Below are positions 35,236 to 45,220 of a stretch of DNA of 64,000 nucleotides, piece by piece. Made by a program: the position numbers and the translations under genes. The notes under the pieces are model-generated. The model was not told where the DNA came from. It saw nothing but the letters and a program-made list of their open reading frames with translations, and searched no databases. The stretch lies in contig JAFFJZ010000001.1 of the NCBI GenBank assembly GCA_018340375.1, positions 55,358,001 through 55,422,000 of the forward strand. The letters run 5' to 3'. The stretch is from Gonatopus flavifemur. Lineage: Eukaryota; Arthropoda; Insecta; Hymenoptera; Dryinidae. Within the stretch, counting starts at the first letter, position 1. Each line of letters begins with the position of its first letter.

Positions 35236-36184
35236 AAACTACCCTAACACTAACTTCCACGTTGCATCCCTGTGGACTCCACGTGGATAAATGGTGGGCG
35301 TGGTTGAACGGAGATTCCACGCGGAGGCAAGGTAGAGGTAACGTAGGAATGCCCGGTGCTGTACGGGCATCGAATTATTCATAAATTATGTATAATTCCG
35401 ACAATTTTCCCCCTCCGGGAGCGGTACTATATATCTGGCCTAGGGGCGAAGAATTTCCAGATGCGGTCCTGCTCATTGACATGAAATGTGATATTTAATT
35501 CAAATCCCACGAAATCTACTCGGATCTGACCAGATCTCATCTCATTTTGTAAACCAAAATTAGATCTATTGACATCTGAATAGATCCAATGATGCTTTCC
35601 TGGACATATTCCAGAGCGGGAGGAAAGTTGACATTCTCCTATATCCTGATACATTTAGTCTGAAATTGAGCACTTTCTCTCTTCAAGATCCGAAAACAGA
35701 CGCTTTTCAATTATATCTAACAATATTGCATCAAGCATCTCTCCATTAGATCCACCAGATCTCTTCTTTATTAGATTCACGTTGTGCATTAAATTGGAAA
35801 TACATTTTCGATTTTGTTGAAAAGATCCAGATACGAGAAGCATAAAGAATTTTTGTAAGAGAAGCGTCTTCGCAAATTTATGAATTCACTCGAATCCATT
35901 ATGATTGGATGAAATATTTTGAATGGCATTGAACTCTCTGCTCCGAATGTCCAATCGATTCCAATAGAAAATATTTCCTATCTGCTTTAATGCGGTTTCT
36001 TCCCAGTAATATGCAGATTCCGACCATTAGAAAATATTTTCAAATGGAATCTACCTGGAAAGACAATTACAAAACCGAACAGTAACTACTCATATCTGCA
36101 AATATATTTCTACATCGATTCTATACGGATTTACATCCACTAGGTCACTAGTGATCCTTTGAATATTTTACCTGTCTCTTTATG

Positions 36185-37040
36185 GAAAGCCAGATTGGAA
36201 TAGTAATAGTATCAATCAAGGTCTCCGTTGAAATTTCCTATTGGTTTGTGATAATATTTGAATAATAAAATCAATTTGCATCAATACGTATTTGATGAAG
36301 TCATCAATCGCCCATTCTTCTCCTGGTTGAATCTGGAAAGCCGGATTGGAAACTTGATAGTATCAATCAGGGATTCCGTTAGGGGTTCTGATTGGGTTGT
36401 AATTGTATTTACTTGTCAGAATCAATTCGTATCAACACGCATTTTCTGACGCCATCAATCGTTCATTCTATTGGCCCAATCTGCAAAGTCGGATTGCAAA
36501 CTTGGTAGTATCAATCAGGAATTCCGTTAGAGGTTCCTATTGGGTTGCAATCGTATTCACATGTCAAAATCAATTTGCATCAATATGTATTTGCGGACGT
36601 CATCAATCGTCCATTCATCTACTGGTCCAATCTGGAAAGCCGGATTGGAAACTTAAGGTGATACTAGTGGCGTGGCAGCAGCCAAATCGTTTATGACAAA
36701 CTACGGGTGAACGCTACAATTCAATCAAAATATCGCTCTGTACAGCACTTCTCTGATTCAAGAAGAAATGCTGCACGGAGCGATATTTTGATCAAATTGA
36801 AGCGTTTGGCCGTAGTTTGTCATGAACGATTTGGCTGCTGCCACGCTGCTAGTATCACCTTGATAGTATCGATCAGGGATTCCGTTGGAGGTTCTTATTG
36901 GCTTGTAATTGTATTTACATGTCAAAATCAATTCGTATCAACACGCATTTTCTGACTTCATCAGTCGTTCATTCTGTTGGACCAATCTGGAATGTCAGAT
37001 TGCAAACTTAACTGTATCAATCAAGATATTTATAAAAGTT
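36185..37040. repeat. 148-151-bp tandem repeat, about 4.5 units
   Basis: The motif tatcaatca(a/g)g recurs at 36210, 36361, 36509, 36867 (tatcgatcag) and 37015. The larger step before 36867 is caused by an inserted MITE (36655-36863). Each unit also contains ccaatctggaaagccggatt and aatcaattcgtatcaacacg variants. Short open frames here are by-products of the repeat. Confidence 0.8.
36655..36863. mobile_element. MITE inserted in a tandem repeat
   Basis: Ends aaggtgatactag (36655) and ctagtatcacctt (to 36861) are inverted. Inner pair atcaaaatatcgctc and gagcgatattttgat. Neighbouring repeat units provide the empty site (aaacttgatagtatc), so the insertion boundaries are known to within the ctt shared by both ends. 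Confidence 0.8.
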
Positions 37041-37494
37041 CCCCAGCGGAAATAATATTTCCGAATTTTTCTTACTTATTGGACCTGTTTTCTCGTGGAA
37101 TTTCTCTATACCGTGAACTGGGGTTACTTTGTGACAGTTTTTTGGGTTTTTTTGGTTTGAATCGAACATTTTGGAACATGATTCCGACTATGTTCATACC
37201 AAACGTTGCTACAACCTTCCTATATACGGTGATATATTATATGAATCCGCATCCTTAACACAAACCGTTATAATTCCATCAAAAGTTGTCACAAAGTTGC
37301 CCCGCCGAGTGAGGTTATATTGCGACAGCTTCATTTTTGATTCAAACCATACGAAAAGAGAATGATCGTTACAAAATTACTTCATCAAGTGTTCATTTAC
37401 ATTTTACACAAACTTTAGTACTAGTCAAAAGTAATCAGATCATTGGTTTTCACTTTGGTAACGTAACAAAATATACCTGATGAAATTCAAACGT

Positions 37495-38490
37495 CTACTT
37501 GATATCTTTGATCTCGAAAATCCCTCTCTCACCTACTGGTCTTGGGGGTGCAATAATGTACAAAACTTCGTCTTTTGAATAAAGAATTACATCTTCGCGG
37601 GCCGGCCATCTCCAATGTATTTTTGTTCGCTCCATAGCAGTCACCATGTAGCCTTCGGGTTTCACTTCGGTCACTCTTCCTGGAAAGATTTTTCCCTCAA
37701 AATTCACAGCTACGAAGTCATCCACTTTGAATGCGCTCACTTCGGAAGCGATACTGGTGCCGTCCAAATGCAATACGTCGCTAGTGTTCGGAATCACTGA
37801 AGTCGGAGAAGTTTCTGTATCCAATAAGCCGTCCGAATTTTCAGACAATACATCAGAGCCAGAGCCGCTTGGATCCTCTTCTGACCATCTTTTAACTTCG
37901 TCGCATTGATCATTGGATGACAATTCGCTGTCCGTCCCAATTCCTCCCACTACAATGGGCTTCTTCTGAGACAGCTGAGTCTTGATAGTAGAATTCAATT
38001 TTTTCCTTTTACGCATTATCGGTTTGGTAGTCTGGTAGGTTTCTATATCAGCAACAGAGATGCTCTTTCCGGATGGGACATTAATCTTCTTTCTCCTTTT
38101 CACGGTTCGGCTTGAAGTAACCTCTTCTCTCTTTTTGTGGAGCTGTTCAAGAAAGACTCCGCCCACGACGTCTGACATTTCTCCCAAATTTTCTTCAAGG
38201 ACCGATTTTGGTAACCGTCGGAGAACTGCAGTCTTGTTTATAGGGAAAATACCGGTCTTTCGAAATCCTGACCTCAAATTATTTTTGGCATTCTCTGCCA
38301 ATTTAGCCATCAGTCTCTTCATCAGTGCAGGAAATTCGTCTCTTGGTACCGCTGTGCACCGGCTTCCCGACGTTGATTGCTTCCAATCCGACAAAATTGA
38401 TCGCCAAGCTATCTTAAGTGGTCGAAAAAAGGCGACGTCGAGTGGCTGCAGTAGATGAGTCGCATTTGGTGCATTACTATCTTCAGTATT
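37495..38490 (-). pseudogene. Pogo/Jerky-like (DDE_1) transposase, C-terminal half
   Basis: Homology starts with PNATHLLQPLDVAFFRPLK, the segment just after the last catalytic residues in pogo/Tigger-type transposases, followed by KNNLRSGFRKTGIFPINK. A long charged linker comes next, then a C-terminal module (VDDFVAVNFEGKIFPGRVTE, WRWPAREDVILY) seen in many insect members of this family. Stop at 37495-37497. The HTH DNA-binding domains and the first catalytic Asp residues are missing, because the sequence upstream of about 38475 is not homologous. Either a truncated relic or the last exon of a longer gene. From 37041 to 37490 nothing is recognised. Confidence 0.75.
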
Positions 38491-38807
38491 CATGTTGATT
38501 TCAGGCTCCGATTCCATTTCCTCATTCATTGTTGAAACATTATTACCATGACTTATCTCTTGGTTTTGGTTGTCTACCGCTTCGGACGTCTTAGATCATC
38601 AATTTTCGCATTTATAATGTTGCCGACTCGAGATAACCACACATTTATTGAGACCTCATCGACTTGTTCAGATTGTAAAAAGAACCGGAAAATATCTGAA
38701 AAGCACAAAGTTGTTCATTGCGTACGTTGAAAATATTGTATAGCATAATTATAATTCCTAGTATACCCTGGTTAAAACCTGGATTTCATCTGGACAATAC
38801 CCGTATA

Positions 38808-39122
38808 CCCAAGCAATAACAGAACTCCAACCAATATACGAAATAGAAACGTTTTTAGAATCTACGAATGAGGTGCGAAGCACCTATAATGAACGTCCAT
38901 AAAATATTCAAATGAGACTGTTTTAAATACATTTAGAATGTACACAGTACATTCGAAATGTACGATTTTCAATCGATGCTCGATTAATGTACCATCGTAT
39001 ATTCGATTACATACGTTCGATGAATATGCATAGCACCTGTGAAACGATCTCATTGGAATGTGGATAAAACATATTCCGAATATTCGAAGAACGTTCATAA
39101 TATATCCTGGTGCTACTTGGGT
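38808..39122 (-). mobile_element. MITE family R (CCCAAG termini), TA-flanked
   Basis: Termini cccaagcaataacag and ggtgctacttggg, flanked by TA on both sides. The interior is reverse-complementary to 42612-42933 (for example cgaatattcgaagaacgttc). The TA duplication suggests mobilisation by a Tc1/mariner-type transposase. Confidence 0.65.
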
Positions 39123-39164
39123 ATGAAATCAACCTGTTATGTTATCCGGACCTATGTGAGTGCC

Positions 39165-39415
39165 GTCCTATGGTGCAGAAATCAACAACGGAACGGAATG
39201 TGCGAAATCCATCAGAGTCGCTGTTTCCTTTTCCCTACCGCCCCATGAACGGAAAAAGTAGCGGAAAACGGATCACGGCACCAACAGATTTTCAGAATTT
39301 TTAGTGACTGTTGGATGAAACCAGATAAAACTAGGCATACTTGAAAAGTATTGGTGCCGCTCATTTCACACGTTCCGTTCCGTTGTTAGGTTTTGTACTA
39401 TGGGACGGGGCCCTC
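39165..39415. mobile_element. Composite element carrying a family Q MITE core
   Basis: Contains catgaacggaaaaagtagcg and aaccagataaaactaggcat, the reversed core of 32409-32583. It lies inside outer arms acaacggaacggaatgtg (39186) and cacacgttccgttccgttgt (39368). Confidence 0.6.
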
Positions 39416-39658
39416 AGTCTTTTCTGAGAACTGGATTTCATCTTTGACTGCGTATACGGGCTCTAATAATTGACGAGTTTTGTAACGCTTAACTTGCCAG
39501 AAACTAGACGCTCGCAATTGGCCCGTAGGGTTTAGGTGAGTTACTAGCAAGTGTCTACTTCCTGGTTAGTTAAGGGTTAGAAAACTCGCCAATAACTTGA
39601 GCATTTCTGCTTGGGTTGCGTAGGCCTATAAGAGCTCTATTTCGAACCAGGCAAATTT

Positions 39659-39705
39659 TGTTTCCTCGCATTAATTCTACACAAGTCTTAATTACATGAG
39701 ATTTC
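39659..39705 (+). repeat. 47-bp exact repeat, copy 1
   Basis: Identical to 49604-49650 in the same orientation (core cctcgcattaattctacaca). Sequence outside is unrelated. Possibly a conserved transposon end. Confidence 0.8.
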
Positions 39706-39880
39706 TTATTCAGGTTTTCAGTAGAATTCATGATACACTGAGAGAAACAAAATTGGTTGATTCTACCAAAGCCCTATAGTGAAAAAAATAGTCTTAGTAA
39801 CTAAGAAGTTGGAGTCGCTAAAACAGATTGTCGGGTTCTGTAATAGTATTTTTTTTTGCCAAGTGTGAATAATGACTTAC

Positions 39881-40112
39881 CACAGATTGCAGCTCTCTTT
39901 ACGGGATCAAGCCCTGGTTTGGCAGGCTCATTTCTATCTTTGCGCCTATTAGCAGGTTTTCCTTCCACAGTGCTCCTCATCAACGTTCCAGGGCCAAATA
40001 AGGCTAAAGCCATTTCTTTCACACAAATTCTGGACGAATTACTTTGGGTAGCACCAAACTTCGATGCCTCATAACGTACCCTTGGCAACCAAAGGCCTTG
40101 TCCAATATGCAT
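39881..40112 (-). CDS. BEN-domain exon
   Basis: Bounded by acceptor atattttgcag|ATG and donor CTGTG|GTAAGT. Residues: HIGQGLWLPRVRYEASKFGA, then VKEMALALFGPGTLMRSTVE, GKPANRR, and KPGLDPVKRAAIC. The spacing of a hydrophobic helix (E.A..LFG), a S(T)V.G loop and P.LDP.K..AI is the BEN-domain pattern (DNA-binding or protein-interaction module of chromatin factors, also present in some transposon and virus proteins). The exon is intact. The rest of the gene is not established; a coiled-coil-like exon at 43018-43270 on the same strand is a candidate, but its phase does not join directly. Confidence 0.6.
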
Positions 40113-40337
40113 CTGCAAAATATTGATGATGTCCTCTACGATTACAATATTTTATTCCATATTGATTCCTACTATTTGTATCGTTAACTCTTTCTGACTT
40201 AATGCCCATTACAATGGACATTTCTATCAAACTGTTGGACGCCTGTAGTTTTCAAAATATCGGATGTAATGAACGTGTAAAACATTGAATGAATTTTCCA
40301 TTTGTTACCGAACAATGTTCACATATTAAGGGGGTAT

Positions 40338-40735
40338 ACCAGTGCACTGTTCTCAGATTGGAACCGCAAACGTTACACGCACAGATTCGAATGTATGTAT
40401 AGTCGGTGTAGAAAGTCCGGTAACAGCTCTAACGGGAACATCTTCATATAATATGTTATTCCTGTTATTTGAGAGTATTCAAAGTTATTCCCGTTAGAAC
40501 TGTTACCGGACTTTTTACATCGACTATGTGTGTGCAGAGAAAGGGGATATGGTTGCGAGCGCAACCTAACATGCTTTCTCCTTCGCTCTCTCGTCAACTA
40601 TTCAATGACCAATGGAGAAAGCATGTTACGCGCGCAACCATATCCTCCCTCTCTCTCTCTCTCTTCACACGTACATACGTTCGCATTTGCGCGTGTAACG
40701 TTTACGGTTCCAATCTGAGAACACTGTACCAGTGT
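40338..40735. mobile_element. Nested palindromes (three inverted-repeat pairs)
   Basis: Outer pair: gttctcagattggaaccgc (40358) and ggttccaatctgagaac (40708). First inner pair: gaaagtccggtaacag (40410) and ctgttaccggacttt (40499). Second inner pair: ggatatggttgcg (40547) with aacatgctttctcc, and ggagaaagcatgtt with caaccatatcc (to 40650). This suggests two foldback elements inside a third. Confidence 0.7.
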
Positions 40736-40832
40736 GCACGCTCAAAATTTAGGTGATTCCTTGGAATTTTTTGGAAGAAAAGTATTCCACCGAATGTTTT
40801 GAAAGTTTGAGGATACAGTGACCCATAACTGC

Positions 40833-41369
40833 CCAAGTAGCACCAGGATATACTATGAACGTTCTCCGAATATTCGGAATATATTCTATGCACTCTTCAA
40901 TGAGACTGTCTCATAGTCGCTATGTACCTAAGTAGCACCTGAAGGTTGTATATGTACTATGAATGTTCATAGTATATATCTAGATATACTATAAACCTGC
41001 ATGGTACCCCTAACAGCACTCAGAGTTTTTTAAAACGTTCTAAGAACGTCCAAACGTGTTGAAAACAGTCTCAGAACGTTTTAAAAACGTCCAAGGAACA
41101 TGGTGCTGTCTGGGACATATACAACGTTCTGTTGCTACAAGAGTTTATTCATTGAACGGATATAATCGAGTATACGACGTTACGTCAATCGAACGTCGAT
41201 TAAATGAATATCGTACGTTTCAAATGTACTATGTACGCTCCGAGTATATTCCAAACACTCTCATTCGCGTATTCTATGAACGTTCATTATATGTTCATTC
41301 TTCGTATCTCATTCGTACATTCTACGAACGTCTCCATTTCGTATACACGTTGAAGTTGATACTTGGGTG
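40833..41369. mobile_element. MITE family R, two partial copies
   Basis: 40833-40918 starts cccaagtagcaccaggatat, as in family R. 41120-41369 matches the other half (cgaacgtcgattaaatgaata, ending gatacttggg). Confidence 0.55.
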
Positions 41370-41985
41370 AACTATATCATATAATTTTTTCGTACAAAAA
41401 TATTAAGATGCGAGCGCGACTTATGCGCTACCTTCGGAGGTGTCAAGAAAAAGAAGTTCCTGCATTGCTGCCATAATCCCGGTCGTTTGAGTGACTAAAT
41501 TAAGAAAAACCAACTACGTTTAAGTGACGATAAACTAGAGGGTATCCTGCGTACGATGAACTAGGATTTTTGAAAAATATCGAAATCTGACAAAATGGCA
41601 GTTTTGAAAAAAAGTCCTGTTTCTTTTTATACGAAATGGTCGTATTTTCGATGCCAAATTCACAATTATCATCCAATCAAAAATATCCTAGTTCACAACC
41701 GACCCAGCACAAATAACGCAGCAATATTACAGTAATATTACAGTAATATTCAATATTGTTAATATTGAAATATTGCGGTAATATTGCAGCAATATTACTG
41801 CGATATTTGTGCTGAGTGGGAAGAATACCCTCTAGTTTAGTCATTTTTGGTTTTTTCGATTTCAGTCACTCAAGCGACCGAAATCATGGCAGCAGTGGAG
41901 GAACTTTTTTTCTTCGGAAGCAACGCATAAGTCGCTTGGATTCCAATATTTCCGTACAAAAAAAGTATATAACATAGTTCAGTTA
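41369..41985. mobile_element. Large diverged foldback element with AATATT-rich centre
   Basis: Outer pairs: cgtacaaaaatatt (41390) with aatatttccgtac (41965), and cgacttatgcg with cgcataagtcg. Next pair: taaactagagggtatcc (41530) with ataccctctagttta (41826). Centre 41706-41815 is a palindrome gcacaaata...tatttgtgc containing seven or more caatatta-like motifs. Confidence 0.65.
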
Positions 41986-42611
41986 CAGGTAAATATGTTC
42001 TCAAACTTTCAAAACATTCGATGGGATACTTTTCTCTTTAAAAAATCACAAAAATCTTGAGCGTTCACATTGGTATAGCCTCTTAAGGATCCCGATCTAT
42101 GATAGAGAAAATTTTTTTCTATGAAACACATATATAATTTATATCTAATTCCATTTATTTATATCTGTTTCCATCCAGAATTGCTATCACGCATGGAATT
42201 CCATAATCATAACAAGACATGACAAAATGTAACCTCAAACTCAGTATCCCATCGCTCAAAATAATTCAGGTTAGAAAGGGTTAATCAATCAGCATTCAAT
42301 ACATCATTTCTTAGTCTGAAATAAAATAAAATAGATTAAAAAAAAATTTAATGAAGTGCGAAAAGTAAACGTTTGTAGAATATTTTCATGCTAAACATAT
42401 GTATAGTGAAACAGTGAAGAAATAATGGATAGAATACAAAGACTTCGAATTAAAAGAATAAAATATATCGAATACCATATCATCATGCTTCCTCACGAAT
42501 TCCTACCGATGGGCAATTATCAACGATATTATCTCTAACTCGGTTCCTTGCTGCTTCAGTATCTGTTGGATTGAAAATTATTTTCAAATATTTACTCAAG
42601 AATGTATGTAA

Positions 42612-42933
42612 TGACCCAAGCAGCACCAGAATATACTATGAACGTTCTTCGAATATTCGAAATATGTTCTATGCACATTCGAATGAAACCGTTCTATAGG
42701 TGCTATGCATATTTATCGAACGTGTGTAACCGAATATACGACAGCACGTTGATTGAACGTCGATTGAATGTATATCGTAGATTTCGAATGTACTGCGTAC
42801 GTTCTAAGTATATTTAAAACAGTCTCATTCGAACATTCTATGAACATTCATTATATGTTCTCCGTATCTCATCCGTACGTTCTACGAACGTTTCTACTTC
42901 GTATATACTTTGAAATTCTGTTGCTGCTTGGGG
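42612..42933 (+). mobile_element. MITE family R, full-length copy
   Basis: Runs from cccaagcagcaccagaatat to gttgctgcttgggg. The interior is rich in gaacgttc, cgaacgt and cgtacgttc motifs. Inverse of 38808-39122. Confidence 0.65.
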
Positions 42934-43017
42934 ATAATACTCAATCAATTTCTCTCTATAATTCCAAAATATACTGTCTGATCTTACATAGACTGAAATT
43001 AGTAAATAATACCTCAC

Positions 43018-43270
43018 CTTCATTTTGTTCAAAATAAACGATGACTTGACGTTGTAGTTGCATATTTGAATCGGGAGTCTCTGCCAACATTTCTTTTGAA
43101 TTCTCGTTTGTTGTTAAAAGAGCTTTCTATTTTCCGAATCATATTGTTTTTCGATTTGACAACATTTCTTTTCTGACATTTTCATTTTACAATTCAAATC
43201 ATCTTTTTTATCAATGTTTGCCAATTTTATTTGTTTTTTTTTTAAGACCTCATTGCCATCTTGTTTTTTA
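43018..43270 (-). pseudogene. Possible coiled-coil exon
   Basis: Minus-strand frame reading LANIDKKDDLNCKMKMSEKK, then a TAA, and in a shifted frame MLAETPDSNMQLQRQVIVYF, ending in a donor GAAG|GTGAGG at 43017. The Lys/Glu/Gln-rich composition resembles the coiled coil that precedes a BEN domain in several proteins. The frame break and the uncertain start make this weak. Confidence 0.25.
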
Positions 43271-43575
43271 GAATCGAACTTCCTTTTTTTTTATTCTTTA
43301 TCACCGGATCTTTCAGTTTCCTGAATGAACCGAACATACAACACATGAATACATTATACAATACGGATAAAGATAATATGTACGTTACAACATATCAGTT
43401 TCTGAATATATATTCAAATGCTTACTTTATCACGTGCCTTCGAGATTACTTGATTGGGTACGCTATTTCCTTTTTCCTGAAAAACGTGTTCAGATTAATT
43501 TAACGCTCGTTCTCTGATCGAAATGAAGTGACATAATACGACATAACCGCAATGCAATAGGATCTGATTATGTAC

Positions 43576-43579
43576 AGTG
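43576..43579. repeat. 4-bp target duplication of Gypsy element (left)
   Basis: agtg, repeated at 49521-49524. Confidence 0.8.
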
Positions 43580-44080
43580 TGTAAGAATCTGTTTTCGGGC
43601 TGATTAAATAAGCCCTCGCGTAATCGGTTTGAGAACACCGATTTAGTATTTTGTTAAATTACACACGCGCAGGCGTGTACTTCTGATTACGCATGGTTGT
43701 CGTGATGCACGCCCCCTCTCGTGGCAGCCGCCGTTGAGCCTGGTCGGGTTTCTCCCGTGCTAGTTAAAGTTTTATGTCAAGCACGTGGCTGATGATTTTG
43801 TAATTCGCGATACGTCGGTTATACGTTTTATATGAACGGTAGTTGGATCGCGTGTGAAGTTAATATGTCTGTGTGATTATACGTTACTATTTCGGTTATT
43901 TTACCGAATAGTGTAATTCGAGGCGCCGTCCTTTCTCAACGAAATATATTTACAACGTTTCATTATACATCGTGAATTTGTGATTCGGCAACCCGCCCTT
44001 TCCTGGTGAATTCATCCTGACATTCTAATAATTGATGGAAAAGAAATATTATTCATTGTCCATAACCCTCGAATCTTACA
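43580..44080 (+). repeat. 5' LTR, 501 bp
   Basis: Begins tgtaagaatctg and ends gaatcttaca (TG...CA, imperfect inverted ends). By eye there are 11 differences from the 3' LTR (about 2.2 percent), ten of them transitions; five cluster within 8 bp at about 43709-43717. The primer binding site should follow 44080, but no tRNA match could be assigned by eye. Confidence 0.9.
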
Positions 44081-44273
44081 GATTCATTTTCTCAGAAGTG
44101 GCATTCGTAAACCCGTGGATCGGTGACTCTTCGTGTCTTAGTGAACGTGTGAACTCGTTAATTTGTGAATTCGATTAGTTCGAGGGTTTTGATCGGTGAA
44201 CGGTTTCGCGTATCGTGTGTCACGTGGAGCACGTTGAGATTGCGACTGTGTGTAGTGCGAATATTGCACGAGC

Positions 44274-45220
44274 ATGGATATCGCAACCATAGAAGCGATG
44301 AGTGACAGTGAGGTTCGGGCAAACCTGATAAAATATAAGTTGCCTCTCACCGGCTCTATCGCAGAGCAAAAGCAAAGGCTCTACGAAGAAATAGTGAGAG
44401 TTAGTGAGGTGATAGGCACGACTAGCGCAAATCAAAGTGGCAATATGGCGGATAATCGTGACCAGCACCACGTGGGTAGCGATGTTCCAGTGGTGTCGAA
44501 CGTGAACGTGAGTGGCGGAAGTGGCGCGGCGTGTGTTCAAAATGGCGACGCTGGGTTAGACAGTGCGAGTTTGGCGGAAGTATTGAAGGTTACTGCACAA
44601 ATGGTGTTAGAAAATAGTCGCAACATGTTCCTCGCTCTGGTGGCGGAATTGAGAGCTGATCGCGATCCTCGTGCGTCTGCGTCGGCTTCGTCGCCAGCTT
44701 CATCGGAAACATCGTACGGGTCATCGCGGTCTAACAACAGATACGATTGGAGCCAGGTCAACCTTATCGCCAAACAGATACCACCTTTTGAAGGACGTGA
44801 CGATGAAAGTGTCGATCGGTGGATAAATCGAGTCAAATTTGTTGCCGAAACGTACCACGTGGAGGAACGTATAGCACTGTTGGCGGCTACTAGCCAATTG
44901 GCTGATCGCGCACTTAATTGGTTCAACAGGCAACCCAATAATGTTATTTCCTCGTGGATTTTGTTCGAGGATGGTTTGCGGTCTAATTTTGAGCAGAAAA
45001 ATTCGTTGGCCATGAGAGATTTGTGGATCACGCGGAAGATAAACTTAAACTCATGGTACCTCTGCAGTTATCTGAAATGGAGCAGATAGATCTATTGGCT
45101 GCTGGAATTAAGGAACCGGTAGTGCGCAAAATGGCCTTGGACTCAAATCGGGTCACTGTTGCAAACTTTGTCCATCACATAAGAAAATCACCGAAGACCA
45201 GTGCCAAACTCATAAACCCA
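44274..45220 (+). pseudogene. Gypsy gag (frameshifted)
   Basis: ATG at 44274. The N-terminus resembles a SAP-like helix (SDSEVRANLIKYKLPLTG). After a low-complexity Ser/Ala spacer comes the capsid-like region (IPPFEGRDDESVDRWINRVK, LADRALNWFNRQPNNVISSW). The frame ends at 45087-45089, but capsid homology already continues in the next frame from about 45020 (AEDKLKLMVPLQLSEMEQID, GIKEPVVRKMALD). Comparison with related Gag proteins suggests that about 15 residues are missing at the switch, so a deletion of non-triplet length is likely. A second -1 change at about 45214-45220 leads into the pol frame, which holds the two zinc knuckles. Confidence 0.7.

Noticed and set aside
44220..45031. Minus-strand frames at 44220-44540 and 44537-45031
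   Set aside because: Shadows of Gypsy gag; no motifs, and the plus strand has clear capsid homology.
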